From NCBI RefSeq assembly GCF_001613045.1, contig NZ_BDBP01000037.1, forward strand, positions 27,645-91,644: a DNA stretch of 64,000 bases, read 5' to 3'. The notes beneath the pieces are model-generated. The model saw only the letters and a list, made by a program, of their open reading frames with translations, was not told the DNA's origin and made no database searches. Shown here piece after piece: positions 42,854 through 51,502 of the stretch. How positions within the stretch are numbered: position 1 is the stretch's first letter; every line of letters begins with the position of its first letter. Both the position numbers and the translations under genes were made by a program. The DNA comes from Nocardia lijiangensis NBRC 108240 (GTDB lineage Bacteria > Actinomycetota > Actinomycetes > Mycobacteriales > Mycobacteriaceae).

Positions 42854-43288
42854 ATGAGTGATCCCTGCATTGTGGGCAGGCTCGGTGGCGAGAAAGCCAT
42901 CGGCGTCTATGTCCACGTCGACGGAACACCCGAGGCGATCCTGGATCGGCTCGGGCGAATCATGGCTCGCGACGGCATCGAAACAACACTGACCACCCTC
43001 ACGAGCCGCTCCTACGGGTGGGCCTACCTGTGGCCCGAACTCGACGATGGTGACGCCGAAACCAACCTCGGCCTACCCCTGCACAAGGGGCGGGTGATCC
43101 CCGGCTACGGCTTCTCCTACACCATCGGGCCGCGGATGAACCACTACACCCTCGACGACGCACGCTCCCATCCGCTGATCGGGTGGGCGTACTTCCTCGA
43201 CCCGGCCGGTGGGGACATCCACTGGTACGACACCCGCCCCGGCGCTCCCACCGCCGGGCACGTGGTGACGGTGTGGAGCCGGTCATGA
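42854..43288 (+). CDS. Hypothetical phage-operon protein, 144 residues
   Basis: ATG 42854 is preceded by GGGAGA; the longer frame from 42764 runs through the hairpin cluster. The product is alpha/beta with IVGRLGGEKAIGVYVHVDG at the start, a central tryptophan/tyrosine-rich portion (SYGWAYLWPELDDG) and GWAYFLDPAGGDIHWYDTRP near the end. No family is recognised. Its stop overlaps the next ATG (ATGA). Confidence 0.55.
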   Translation: MSDPCIVGRLGGEKAIGVYVHVDGTPEAILDRLGRIMARDGIETTLTTLTSRSYGWAYLWPELDDGDAETNLGLPLHKGRVIPGYGFSYTIGPRMNHYTLDDARSHPLIGWAYFLDPAGGDIHWYDTRPGAPTAGHVVTVWSRS

Positions 43289-43971
43289 CCGGCAGACACC
43301 TGCCGGAAGGGGTGTGGCGGCAAGACCGGCTGCCGAACGGGTGGCGGTACTGGGTGGTCGCGGCTCGCCGCTACAGCGAACCGGAGGTGTTTCGCGCCGA
43401 ACTCGATACCGCGATGCGGGAGATGGTGTGGCATCCCCCGTCCTGGGCGGAGCTGCCGCTGTGGTCGGGCCTCGGCCTGCAGGAGGTGATGCGCCAAGGC
43501 AGGTTCCGGATGGTCGCGGGCCTCGGTGTCAGCGCGACCCCGCTCGAGTACCCCGAGGACTCCCACCTCGAGGCTTACCTGGAGCGTGGCGCCGAACCGT
43601 ACTGGGCCACCTACAGCCTGCTCGGGATCAAGCAACTCACCCCGGACGGATGGCAGATGACCTACTTCCTCGACCGCGGCCTCGAGATCTCCGGTGTCGC
43701 AGTCGATGTCGTGCACGAGCAGCGACCCGAAGGGCTGAGCCTGCTGTGCGCGTTGAATCGGCACGACGAGTGCCCCGGCTCGTTCAAGCCGCGCCGGTGG
43801 CTCCCGCTCGATCGGCGGATGCCATGCCGCTGTGAGTGCGGATGTCGGGAGCGGTCACAGGTTCGGGCCGCCGACGATCCAGTTGAACAACTCACCGAGG
43901 ACGGTGATGACCTCGAGCCAGATGGGAAGGGAGGGACCGTAGCTCATGACAAACCTCCAAGCAGGGAGTAG
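43285..43971 (+). CDS. Hypothetical phage-operon protein, 228 residues
   Basis: ATG 43285 overlaps the previous stop. The protein contains a core of about 160 residues (GWRYWVVAARRYSEPEVF; GRFRMVAGLGVSATPLEYPED) followed by a short cysteine-rich stretch (CRCECGCRE) that may bind zinc, and an acidic tail. No family is recognised. A large hairpin follows. Confidence 0.55.
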   Translation: MTGRHLPEGVWRQDRLPNGWRYWVVAARRYSEPEVFRAELDTAMREMVWHPPSWAELPLWSGLGLQEVMRQGRFRMVAGLGVSATPLEYPEDSHLEAYLERGAEPYWATYSLLGIKQLTPDGWQMTYFLDRGLEISGVAVDVVHEQRPEGLSLLCALNRHDECPGSFKPRRWLPLDRRMPCRCECGCRERSQVRAADDPVEQLTEDGDDLEPDGKGGTVAHDKPPSRE

Positions 43972-43991
43972 GAGAACGCTGTAGACGCGAC

Positions 43992-44040
43992 AGAACCCCC
44001 GGAGCCTGGGGTGGGAGTTCCAGGCGGTTCCGGGGGTTCT
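43992..44040 (+). terminator. Long hairpin ending the + strand phage operon
   Basis: AGAACCCCCGG pairs with CCGGGGGTTCT, and inside it CCTGG pairs with CCAGG around GGTGGGAGTT-type loop sequence. A short T-containing stretch (TTCTGTGTT) follows. It is the last element of the operon and the most likely place for transcription to stop. Confidence 0.65.
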
Positions 44041-44269
44041 GTGTTGGACGCCAGTAGCGGCAGGGGATGAAGGCGCACTACTGGCGCGAAACCGAAGCTA
44101 GCTGTCCACAATTCGCTTCCGCAAGAGAATGATTCGTGTGCGTTTGCGCCCGAATCGCACGACGTAGAAGTAGCGGATGTCGCGCGAACGGATGAGAGGT
44201 GACCGATTCGCGCATCGACTGGAGGGTTTCTAGTTCAGGACCGGTCTCCCGTATCGGGTGCTGCAGTCG

Positions 44270-44662
44270 GCACCCGACCAGCGTAGCTACCAGCCGCACA
44301 CCGCCATGCTGATGCACTCGCACGATCGTGGTGTCGACCGCGCTGCCCCAGTCCAGGTTCCCCGTCCCCTCCGCCAACACCACCGAGGCGGTCAACACCC
44401 TGTCCCAGGTCCCCATCCGCGGCATACCGTCGGTGCCACTGCTACACCGTCTGCCAGGGCCCGAACACCGACGGCAGGTCCCACGACGCCACACCCGCAT
44501 GCGACCGATACAACATCCCCTCCACCACCACCCGATCGTCGCGACGGCACGACCCACCCGCCCTTCGGATTTCGGCAGCAGCAACTCCGCAAGTTCCCAC
44601 CGCGCATTCGTCAACACCCGATACCGATCACCGACCACAACCACGGTGCAATGCTGCCGCAT
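44270..44662 (-). pseudogene. Broken IS5-family transposase N terminus
   Basis: From ATG 44662 the frame reads VLTNARWELAELLLP, the usual start of IS5-type transposases (DDE family, first 110 residues), and later GTWDRVLTA and LDWGSAVDTTIVRVHQHG, which contains the first catalytic aspartate. Between these, family-like sequence (ASWDLPSVFGPWQTV) is found only in another frame, so at least two frameshifts are present. The C-terminal half is absent. It is a dead remnant that marks past insertion at the right edge of the phage-like segment. Confidence 0.75.
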
Positions 44663-44755
44663 GACCACCGAACAATTGGGGGTCCGCGCTAGGACGGGAT
44701 AGAGTGCGTCGACTGCCGTCGGCTCGGGCCGGGGCGATTGTGTCCTGACCGAGGG

Positions 44756-45175
44756 GTGAGAGCGATCAGCGAGGATATGCGCGTCTTGGCCAGACGGCGG
44801 TTGAAAGAAGCGGAGGTTCTGCTCGCAGCGGGCGAGTGGTCGGGTGCCTATTACCTTGCTGGGTACGCCATCGAATGCGCATTGAAGGCGTGCATACTTA
44901 AGTCTGTCAAGAAGTTCCATATGCCCAACAAGGATAAGATAAACAAGGCATGGAGTCACGATCTCACCGCCCTTCTGAAAGAAGCAAATCTAACTGCGGA
45001 TCAACAAATTAAAGCGGGAACGGATCCTCTCTTCGGAAGATATTGGGCGGTTGTGAAAGACTGGACTGAAACAAGCCGCTACGAGACAAAGTCCGAACAG
45101 GACGCAAAGGAGCTTGTCCAAGCGGTTGGCGCACGCAGAAGCGGGGTGATGACATGGGTGAAGACTCATTGGTAG
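44756..45175 (+). CDS. HEPN-domain protein
   Basis: 139 residues from GTG 44756 (TTG 44738 and ATG 44777 are alternatives). It shows the HEPN helical-bundle signature: RRLKEAEVLLAAGEWSGAYYLAGYAIECALKA, the later HDLTALLKEA, and the ending GVMTWVKTHW. The canonical RNase motif R-x4-6-H is not seen, so it may be non-catalytic and serve as an antitoxin or adaptor. The start of the next gene overlaps its end by 22 bp. GC content is visibly lower than that of neighbours, indicating transfer. Confidence 0.75.
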   Translation: MRAISEDMRVLARRRLKEAEVLLAAGEWSGAYYLAGYAIECALKACILKSVKKFHMPNKDKINKAWSHDLTALLKEANLTADQQIKAGTDPLFGRYWAVVKDWTETSRYETKSEQDAKELVQAVGARRSGVMTWVKTHW

Positions 45176-45918
45176 AAGGTCTGATCGCGAAGGCGGAACG
45201 CATCGTTCCACGTTTGCCGGAGCGTGGGATAACAGTTCTGGCGGCTTTCGTCGCATTCGAGATCGAAGCAGAGCAATGGATGCTCCTGGTGGCCACCTCG
45301 GCGGGCGATTCCAAGCTTGCAGTCTACGACGCAGTACAATTCACGGCTCGCGAGCTCGAGATCTACATCAACTTGGGCCAGGTGGTGCACATACGCGATG
45401 GCGATCCTTCGATCAACCTACTTCAAGCAGCGGCGATGTCACAGCGGTACGCCAAGTCTTATCCTCCTGTCGAATTCGGAGCATGGTCGTTCACGAGCGT
45501 GCATGGAGTGAGCATCCAGCCGTGGCGGATATTTGAATTGGAAATATTCGATGCCGTTCGGAAGATCGCGGACAGCGATTGGCAAATGAGATCATCGGGC
45601 AGATCCGAAGGCCGACCACCCGTTGAGATCGATATTATGATCGAAAACGCCGATGCAAAGGTGGCGGTCGAAGTGAAGCACTATCGAATGCCAGCAAATG
45701 CAGAGACGGTCATGACCCTGCTCGGAAAACTTCAGGTCCTGCAAAAGCGATACCGAAACATTAGAATGCTACTCATATCTAGAAGCGGGTTCTCAAAATC
45801 TGCATTGGCGATAGCAGAGCCGTTCCAGGATATTCGGCTTCTGTCCTGGGAATCTGTCCAAATACATGGTCTCGGCGAACTGCACAGCGCAATCAACGAT
45901 CTGCTGGCTCCAGGCTGA
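45154..45918 (+). CDS. PD-(D/E)xK nuclease-like protein paired with HEPN
   Basis: 254 residues from ATG 45154. The N-terminal 120 residues have no named fold. The C-terminal half carries a restriction-endonuclease core: VEIDIMIEN (aspartate), VAVEVKHYR (E-x-K), and later MTLLGKLQVLQKRYRNIRMLLISRSG, as in Mrr-like nucleases. The overlap with the HEPN gene and the shared low GC indicate one two-gene unit. A role in defence or as a toxin-antitoxin pair is an inference. Confidence 0.68.
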   Translation: MGEDSLVEGLIAKAERIVPRLPERGITVLAAFVAFEIEAEQWMLLVATSAGDSKLAVYDAVQFTARELEIYINLGQVVHIRDGDPSINLLQAAAMSQRYAKSYPPVEFGAWSFTSVHGVSIQPWRIFELEIFDAVRKIADSDWQMRSSGRSEGRPPVEIDIMIENADAKVAVEVKHYRMPANAETVMTLLGKLQVLQKRYRNIRMLLISRSGFSKSALAIAEPFQDIRLLSWESVQIHGLGELHSAINDLLAPG

Positions 45919-46196
45919 CCTGGACGCCGGTTGCTAGTCTTCACCGAGCCTTGTCCTGGTCCAGTCATCGAATGGCTCAGATCATTGGGAGACACGATCT
46001 AGGTCGACGTCCCCGATCAGCTTGTGCCGCTCGGTCATTGTCGCGCTCACAGGGTTTTCCTCATGATTCAGTGCGCGCCCGGTTGCCGCCGACGGCCGGT
46101 CGGTGGCGCGGGTTTGGCAGATCGGGCAGGCGGTGTCGGTGTGGCTGGGCAGCGCCGCGCCGCGCCGCGTATTCGGTGGCGCTCACCGCTTGGTCC

Positions 46197-46634
46197 TCAT
46201 CGGACCGGTTCGGCCTCGGTGGCGCGCAGGCGCGCGAACCATGTGCTGATCGAGCGCTTGTATCCCTCCGGCATGTTCAGCCCGGCGATCTCGGATTCGG
46301 CGAACATCCCGATTTCCTTGTGCTCGTGGGAGAGCACGGGGTCGGCGTCGGTGTCGGGGTAGCAGCCGTAGGTGACGATGAAGACGTTCTTCTCTGCCTC
46401 GTTGATGTAGTACATCCACGTGTCGAGGATCGGGCCTGTCGTGACCGGCCACGCGGTCTCTTCGGTGATCTCACGGGCCACGCATTCCTCCGGGGTCTCG
46501 CCGGGCTCGATCCGCCCGCCCGGCAACTCCCACTCCTCGCGTTCGTTCTTCAACAACAGCACCGCACCGTCGCGCACGACCACACCCTTGATCGAAATCG
46601 AATACAGATGCGGCACATAGTCTGTGGCAGTCAT
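46197..46634 (-). CDS. NUDIX hydrolase
   Basis: 145 residues from ATG 46634; GTG or ATG codons up to 46667 are possible but lie outside the domain. The NUDIX box is clear: GGRIEPGETPEECVAREITEET. Family members hydrolyse nucleoside diphosphates linked to another group. It is the last gene of the radical SAM / GHMP kinase / phosphohexomutase group, 170 bp after the mutase gene, so a sugar nucleotide substrate is plausible. Confidence 0.85.
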   Translation of the reverse strand: MTATDYVPHLYSISIKGVVVRDGAVLLLKNEREEWELPGGRIEPGETPEECVAREITEETAWPVTTGPILDTWMYYINEAEKNVFIVTYGCYPDTDADPVLSHEHKEIGMFAESEIAGLNMPEGYKRSISTWFARLRATEAEPVR

Positions 46635-46807
46635 GTGGGCGACGGTAACACCATTCCCGCAGGCCAAGCAGCATCGTTCGCGGCCGGGTACGTGGTCGAA
46701 CTTTCACCTTCAAGGTTGCCGATGGCCGTGACAAGTTGTCGAACTCGCCGGTGCAGGTGTTTCGTTTCCACACGACTCCGCAAGAGGCCGCCGTCAACGG
46801 CCACCAT

Positions 46808-48145
46808 TCAGCGCCGTACCAATGCGAGCACATTGTCGCGGATGCGGGCCATGGTTTCGATGTCGGAGGCTTCGACGTTGAGCCGCAGCAGGGGCTCGGT
46901 GTTGGAGGGCCGCAGGTTAAACCAGGCGCCGTCGCCGAGCTGGACGGTGAGACCGTCGAGCCGATCGGTTTCCGCGCCGTCGAAGTGCTTCTCGATCGCG
47001 GCCAGCGTGGCTGCCACGTCGGCGACCTCGGAGTTGATTTCGCCGCTGGCGACGTAGCGGCTGTATTCGGCCACCAGCCCTGAAAGCGGGTTGCCGGTCG
47101 AACCGAGAGCGGCCAAGACATGAAGGGCAGCGAGCATGCCGGTGTCGGCGCGCCAGAAGTCGCGGAAGTAGTAGTGCCCGGAGTGCTCGCCACCGAACAC
47201 CGCATCCTGTTCGGCCATCAGGGATTTCATAAAGGTATGCCCAACCCTGGTGCGGGCCGGTGCGCCTCCGTGCTCGGTGACAATCTCCGAGACCGCGCGG
47301 GAGGTGATGACGTTGTAGACGATCGACGCGCCGGGCGACTTGGCGAGCTCGCGAGTGGCGATCAGCGCGACGATCGCCGAGGGCGATACTGGTTCGCCGG
47401 TTTCGTCGACGACGAAGCAGCGGTCGGCATCGCCGTCGAACGCCAGTCCGATGTCCGCGCCGACCTCGCGCACCTTGCGCTGAAGGTCAACGAGGTTCGC
47501 CGGGTCCAGCGGGTTGGCCTCGTGGTTAGGAAATGTGCCATCCAGTTCGAAGTACAGCGGCACTACTTCCAGCGGCAGGCCTTCGAACACGATCGGCACC
47601 ATGTGCCCGCCCATACCGTTCGCGGCGTCGACGGCGACGCGCAGGGGCCGGATTCGGGACAGGTCCACCAGTTCGCGCAGATAGGCCGCGTATTCATGGG
47701 CCAAGTCGCGACGAGTGATCGTGCCCGGTTCACCGAGGTAGGTGGGGATACCGGACTCAAGGGTCTTGCGGATCTCGGCGAGCCCGGTGTCCTGGCCGAC
47801 CGGTGCAGCGCCAGGTTTGCACAACTTGATGCCGTTGTAGCGGGCCGGATTGTGGCTGGCGGTGATAACCGCACCCGCTACGTTCAGGTGACCGGCCGCG
47901 TAGTACACGAGATCGGTCGAGCCGAGGCCGCAGTGGATTACGTCCTGGCCCTGGCTGGTGACGCCATCGGCGAACGCCCTCGCGAACGGCTCGGACGAGG
48001 GGCGCATGTCGTGCACGATCGCGACCGTGGTTCCGACCAAGAGCGCGAACGCCGCGCCGACATCACGAACGAAGTCGGCGTCGATCTCTTCACCGACGAG
48101 CCCGCGAATGTCGTATGCCTTGATCAGCTTGGACAGGTCTCGCAT
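46808..48145 (-). CDS. Phosphomannomutase/phosphoglucomutase family protein
   Basis: 445 residues from ATG 48145 with GAGGGG upstream. The domains are complete: KAYDIRGLVGEEID at the start, the phosphoserine loop VITASHNPARYNG, the metal loop LAFDGDADRCFVVDE, the sugar-binding GGEHSGHYYF, and the C-terminal phosphate-binding PSNTEPLLRLNVEA. The enzyme interconverts hexose 1- and 6-phosphates. It overlaps the GHMP kinase gene by 56 bp. In this cassette it may act on the sugar made or used by the kinase. Confidence 0.9.
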   Translation of the reverse strand: MRDLSKLIKAYDIRGLVGEEIDADFVRDVGAAFALLVGTTVAIVHDMRPSSEPFARAFADGVTSQGQDVIHCGLGSTDLVYYAAGHLNVAGAVITASHNPARYNGIKLCKPGAAPVGQDTGLAEIRKTLESGIPTYLGEPGTITRRDLAHEYAAYLRELVDLSRIRPLRVAVDAANGMGGHMVPIVFEGLPLEVVPLYFELDGTFPNHEANPLDPANLVDLQRKVREVGADIGLAFDGDADRCFVVDETGEPVSPSAIVALIATRELAKSPGASIVYNVITSRAVSEIVTEHGGAPARTRVGHTFMKSLMAEQDAVFGGEHSGHYYFRDFWRADTGMLAALHVLAALGSTGNPLSGLVAEYSRYVASGEINSEVADVAATLAAIEKHFDGAETDRLDGLTVQLGDGAWFNLRPSNTEPLLRLNVEASDIETMARIRDNVLALVRR

Positions 48146-49193
48146 GTGATGTCCCCTCGTCTGAATTGTGGTCGGCAGGAAGGAAAACTACACCGTGCGG
48201 ATCACCGGAAGTGAACACCGTGACCCGCACCGGCAATGTAGACAGCGCCCGTCGGACAGGTTCGAGATCATCCCATCCGACCAGCGCAAACAAACAACCA
48301 CCGTGACCCGACCCGGACAGCTTCGCCCCGAACGCGCCAGCGGGCAGGATCCGTGCGATGCACTCCTCGATCAACGGTGTCGAGCACTGCACCTGATCGC
48401 GCAGCAGCCGGTGAGCCTCGGTGAGCAGGGCGCCGATCGCCGGATAGTCGGGGTGCTCTGCGCGCAGGGCGTCGGCCATGTCCGAGACGATGCCAGGTGC
48501 ACGCTCGGCGTAGTGGCGGACGCCGGGCTCCCCGGACCGGAACCGATCTCGCTTGGATGCCAATACCTCTGCGGTGCAATGCCGTTGCCCGGTGTCGATG
48601 AGCACGATCGGCATGCCGATGCGGTCGGTGAGCTCGACGGCGCGTGGCCGCTGGCCGGGAAAGACCTGGCGCACACCGCCGTAGGTGCAGGCGAGAAAGT
48701 CCATCCATCCTGCGCCGGTTTCGAGTTCGATCGACTCGGCCCGGTATGCCATCGCGGCCACCACATCCTGGCGTGGCAAGCTTCGGTCGGCCAATAGGAG
48801 CAACGCGGCCGAGGCGGCGACGGTGACGGCCGCGCTCGAGGACACGCCGGCGGCGATCGGCAGGCCAGTTGTCGATTCGATCATCGTGCCCGTCAACCGC
48901 TCACCACAGCGCCGTGCCAGTACCCGCGCGGTTGCTTGGAGATGGTCGAGGTCGTCGCCTACGTAGCTGCCCAGCTCTGGAAGGGTGATCGACCGTGATC
49001 TCCACAGCGGTGCGCCAGCTCGCAACTCGATCGGGCCGGGCCGGTGGCTGGAATACGCGGTGACGTTGGTGCGCAAAGGGATTGCGGACACGATCGAGGG
49101 GTCGCCGGTCATCCAGTCCAGCGATTCACCTGCCAAGCAGACGCGTCCGGGCGCGGAGGCGGTGACCGAGGAACGGTATCCGGGATATGCCAT
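48090..49193 (-). CDS. GHMP-family kinase
   Basis: 367 residues from ATG 49193; GTG 49196 is also possible. Motifs are SAPGRVCLAGESLDWM (motif 1), GLPIAAGVSSSAAVTVAA (ATP-binding motif 2) and AKLSGSGHGGCLFAL (motif 3). The start GESLDWMTGDPSI resembles the galactokinase/mevalonate-kinase branch that acts on sugars. Substrate cannot be assigned. The tail of the protein (about 18 residues) overlaps the mutase gene. Confidence 0.88.
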   Translation of the reverse strand: MAYPGYRSSVTASAPGRVCLAGESLDWMTGDPSIVSAIPLRTNVTAYSSHRPGPIELRAGAPLWRSRSITLPELGSYVGDDLDHLQATARVLARRCGERLTGTMIESTTGLPIAAGVSSSAAVTVAASAALLLLADRSLPRQDVVAAMAYRAESIELETGAGWMDFLACTYGGVRQVFPGQRPRAVELTDRIGMPIVLIDTGQRHCTAEVLASKRDRFRSGEPGVRHYAERAPGIVSDMADALRAEHPDYPAIGALLTEAHRLLRDQVQCSTPLIEECIARILPAGAFGAKLSGSGHGGCLFALVGWDDLEPVRRALSTLPVRVTVFTSGDPHGVVFLPADHNSDEGTSHARPVQADQGIRHSRARR

Positions 49194-50089
49194 CACAGCC
49201 TCGTCTCCGGTAGCGGCTGCGTGCAGCTACGGCAGGCCGGTGACAGTGACCAGTCGGCTGCCTGGTGTGCGGTGCGGTAGGCGTTCATCTGATCCGATTC
49301 CCACAGCTGCATGAACGTCGCGTCATTGAGGTCGCCGACGACGTAGCCTCGATGGTCCGGGATGTCGGGGTAGACGCAGCAGCACATCTTCATGCGGCCG
49401 AGGTAGTCGACAACGGCGCTGGTGCTGGTCATTAGGCACGGCGTCGTGCGTTGAGCGACGTGCAGCGGTAGCAGGGTGACCGAGCCGCCGCGGGTGTTAT
49501 AGGTGCCGACGATATCGGGCGAGATGACTTCCACGCGCACGGTGCCCGATTCGGTGGTCGCGGCGAATCCCTGTCGGACAGTGCGGAATTCCCACGGGAA
49601 TTGGTCGGCGAGCCCGGCCTGTCGCAACCATTTCTGGATCGCTTCGAAGGTAGCGGGCGTGTCCGCCTGGTGAGGGTAGCGGGTGATGCGGATGTACTCG
49701 ACGCCCGCGACGACCAGGCGCTCGAACAGGTCTCGGTTGAGCGCGTCGCCGTTGCTGTAGATCGCCGGGTGAGCCTGCGGCGCAGACGAAACCGCGAGTG
49801 CGATCTCTTCGATCAGTCGCGGGTTCAGCAGCGGCTCGTTGTAGTTGTGGAACGCCAGCCAGCCATCGAAACCCAGCTCGCCGAGTTCCGTGATGATGCT
49901 CTTGTAGAGTTCCCATTTCATCAGCTGCTGTGTTCGGCGGGCCGTGTGTTCGCCGTTGGGGCACCACGAGCAGGTTCGGTTGCACTTGCGTGACGTTTCG
50001 ATCTCGACATAGCGCGGTAGCGGCACCACCGTCGCGGGCGTCGTTGTTCTCAGCAGAGACTGGTGAGCCGCACCGTTACACGGGAGCAT
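49193..50089 (-). CDS. Radical SAM / SPASM-type protein
   Basis: 298 residues from ATG 50089 with GAGGAGG upstream. The 4Fe-4S motif CNRTCSWCPNGEH (CxxxCxxC) is near residue 37. The C-terminal part has further cysteines (CLMTS, CCCVYPD, CRSC) that form a SPASM-like auxiliary cluster. Radical SAM/SPASM enzymes modify peptides, sugars or small metabolites. It is first in the - strand operon and divergent from an XRE regulator. The pathway is unknown. Confidence 0.85.
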   Translation of the reverse strand: MLPCNGAAHQSLLRTTTPATVVPLPRYVEIETSRKCNRTCSWCPNGEHTARRTQQLMKWELYKSIITELGELGFDGWLAFHNYNEPLLNPRLIEEIALAVSSAPQAHPAIYSNGDALNRDLFERLVVAGVEYIRITRYPHQADTPATFEAIQKWLRQAGLADQFPWEFRTVRQGFAATTESGTVRVEVISPDIVGTYNTRGGSVTLLPLHVAQRTTPCLMTSTSAVVDYLGRMKMCCCVYPDIPDHRGYVVGDLNDATFMQLWESDQMNAYRTAHQAADWSLSPACRSCTQPLPETRL

Positions 50090-50219
50090 TCGACCTCCTC
50101 GGTTGGCCCGAAAATGTTGCGGGGCAATGAACTTCTAGACACCAGGGTCGAACGACGAGAGCATTCAGAGAAGCACTATGGCGTTGCCGGAGCGTTGCCT
50201 AATCCGATGGGGGCGATAG
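50090..50219. promoter_or_regulatory. Divergent promoter region of radical SAM operon and XRE gene
   Basis: A 130-bp gap between two divergent start codons. It must contain both promoters and is the natural binding site for the XRE protein encoded next to it. TTGCGGGGCAATG and GCAATGCC-like stretches are present, but no perfect operator palindrome is seen. Confidence 0.5.
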
Positions 50220-51302
50220 ATGCAGGTGACAGGGGAAATGCTGAGGGAGGCACGCGAGGACGCGGGCCTATCGCTTCGGGAGATGAGTCGCCGCATACTG
50301 CTTGATAAGGGATACCTGAGCAGGATCGAAACCAGCCCCAAGGTCGCCCCTGAATGGATCATCGACAAGTACGAGGGAGAACTCGGAGTGGACATCAGCC
50401 GTCGAACACTGCTCGGTGGCCTCGCCGCTGGTGCTGTCGTCCCTAGCGCGGTCACTGACGCTGTCCGGCGCATGTTCGAAGAAGAAACCACGCCGATAGG
50501 TCTGGACAGCTGGGTCGAGCGCATGGAGCGCCACGCCACCGACGCCCTCACCGTCGGTGCGGCCGAAATGCAGACCCGCATAGCCGCCGACCTGATCAAC
50601 ATCCGCCCGCAGTTGGCGAATCCCCAGATGTGGGCGATCGCCTCGCGGCTGATGGTGCTGCACGGCGCGCCGCTGGCCGATGTCGCCGACGCGACCGCCA
50701 CCGCCCGCTGGTACCAGGCCGCCGTCGACGCCGCCGACCGATCGGACGACACGACCACTCAGGTGTGGGTACGTGGCCGGTCGGCGCTGAGCATGGCGCA
50801 CCCGAGCACCGCCCTGTCCACCTGCCAGCAGCTCGCTGCCGAAGCCGCGAAGATGTCGGAGACCGCGACGGTCGGGAGACTGATGGCGCTGGTGTCGCTC
50901 GCCAACGCCTACGCGCTCAACAGCAACGCACCCGCTGCCCGAGCCTCGATGGATCAGGCCCGGCGTGTGTTCGACGCGGTCGGAACAACCAGCGAAGCAT
51001 CCGACTACACCATGCCCGAGTGGCGCATGCACGTCGACACCTCCCTTGTGCTGGCCCGGCTCGGCGACCACCACGCCGACCACGTCCAACAAGAAGCACT
51101 GCGCACGATGCCAGCGAAGTTCGCCCGCTTCGCCACGCACCTCGAAATACACCGCGGGCTCGCGTTCACGAAATCCGGCGATCGCGTCGAAGGAATCGCG
51201 CATGCACGGAAAGCACTGGCGCAGTTGCCCGCCGACCGACACAGCGTCGCGCTGCGCCGTCTCTACAACGAGGTTTTGACAGCGACCCCCGCAACGCAAT
51301 AG
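50220..51302 (+). CDS. XRE-family regulator with helical C-terminal sensor domain
   Basis: 360 residues from ATG 50220. Residues 1-60 form a Cro/C1-type HTH (GEMLREAREDAGLSLREMSRRI, LSRIETSPKVAPEWIIDKY). The remaining 290 residues are alpha-helical and look like TPR repeats (WYQAAVDAADRS, LMALVSLANAYALNSNAPAARAS, MHVDTSLVLARLGDHHAD). This layout is common in actinobacterial regulators next to specialised biosynthetic cassettes. It probably controls the divergent radical SAM operon. The ligand is unknown. Confidence 0.85.
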   Translation: MQVTGEMLREAREDAGLSLREMSRRILLDKGYLSRIETSPKVAPEWIIDKYEGELGVDISRRTLLGGLAAGAVVPSAVTDAVRRMFEEETTPIGLDSWVERMERHATDALTVGAAEMQTRIAADLINIRPQLANPQMWAIASRLMVLHGAPLADVADATATARWYQAAVDAADRSDDTTTQVWVRGRSALSMAHPSTALSTCQQLAAEAAKMSETATVGRLMALVSLANAYALNSNAPAARASMDQARRVFDAVGTTSEASDYTMPEWRMHVDTSLVLARLGDHHADHVQQEALRTMPAKFARFATHLEIHRGLAFTKSGDRVEGIAHARKALAQLPADRHSVALRRLYNEVLTATPATQ

Positions 51303-51502
51303 GCAACGCTGAGGCAACGCCGAAACGGTTCCTGGTCGACGGCCACACACCTAGCGTCGGTTTCAGCATCCGGCACCGGGACGCCATCGATCCCCTCGTC
51401 GCTGGTAGTCGCCGCAGCCGGTGGCCTTTCGATACTGGCCACCGGCTGATGGATTCCTGGTGTCGCGGTGCTCCTTACCCACCGATGCGATACGAGGATC
51501 CC

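Noticed and set aside
44078..44959. A 293-residue open frame on the - strand
   Set aside because: Only its middle resembles a transposase, with frame changes inside; the ends are non-coding, so it is listed as an IS5 pseudogene.
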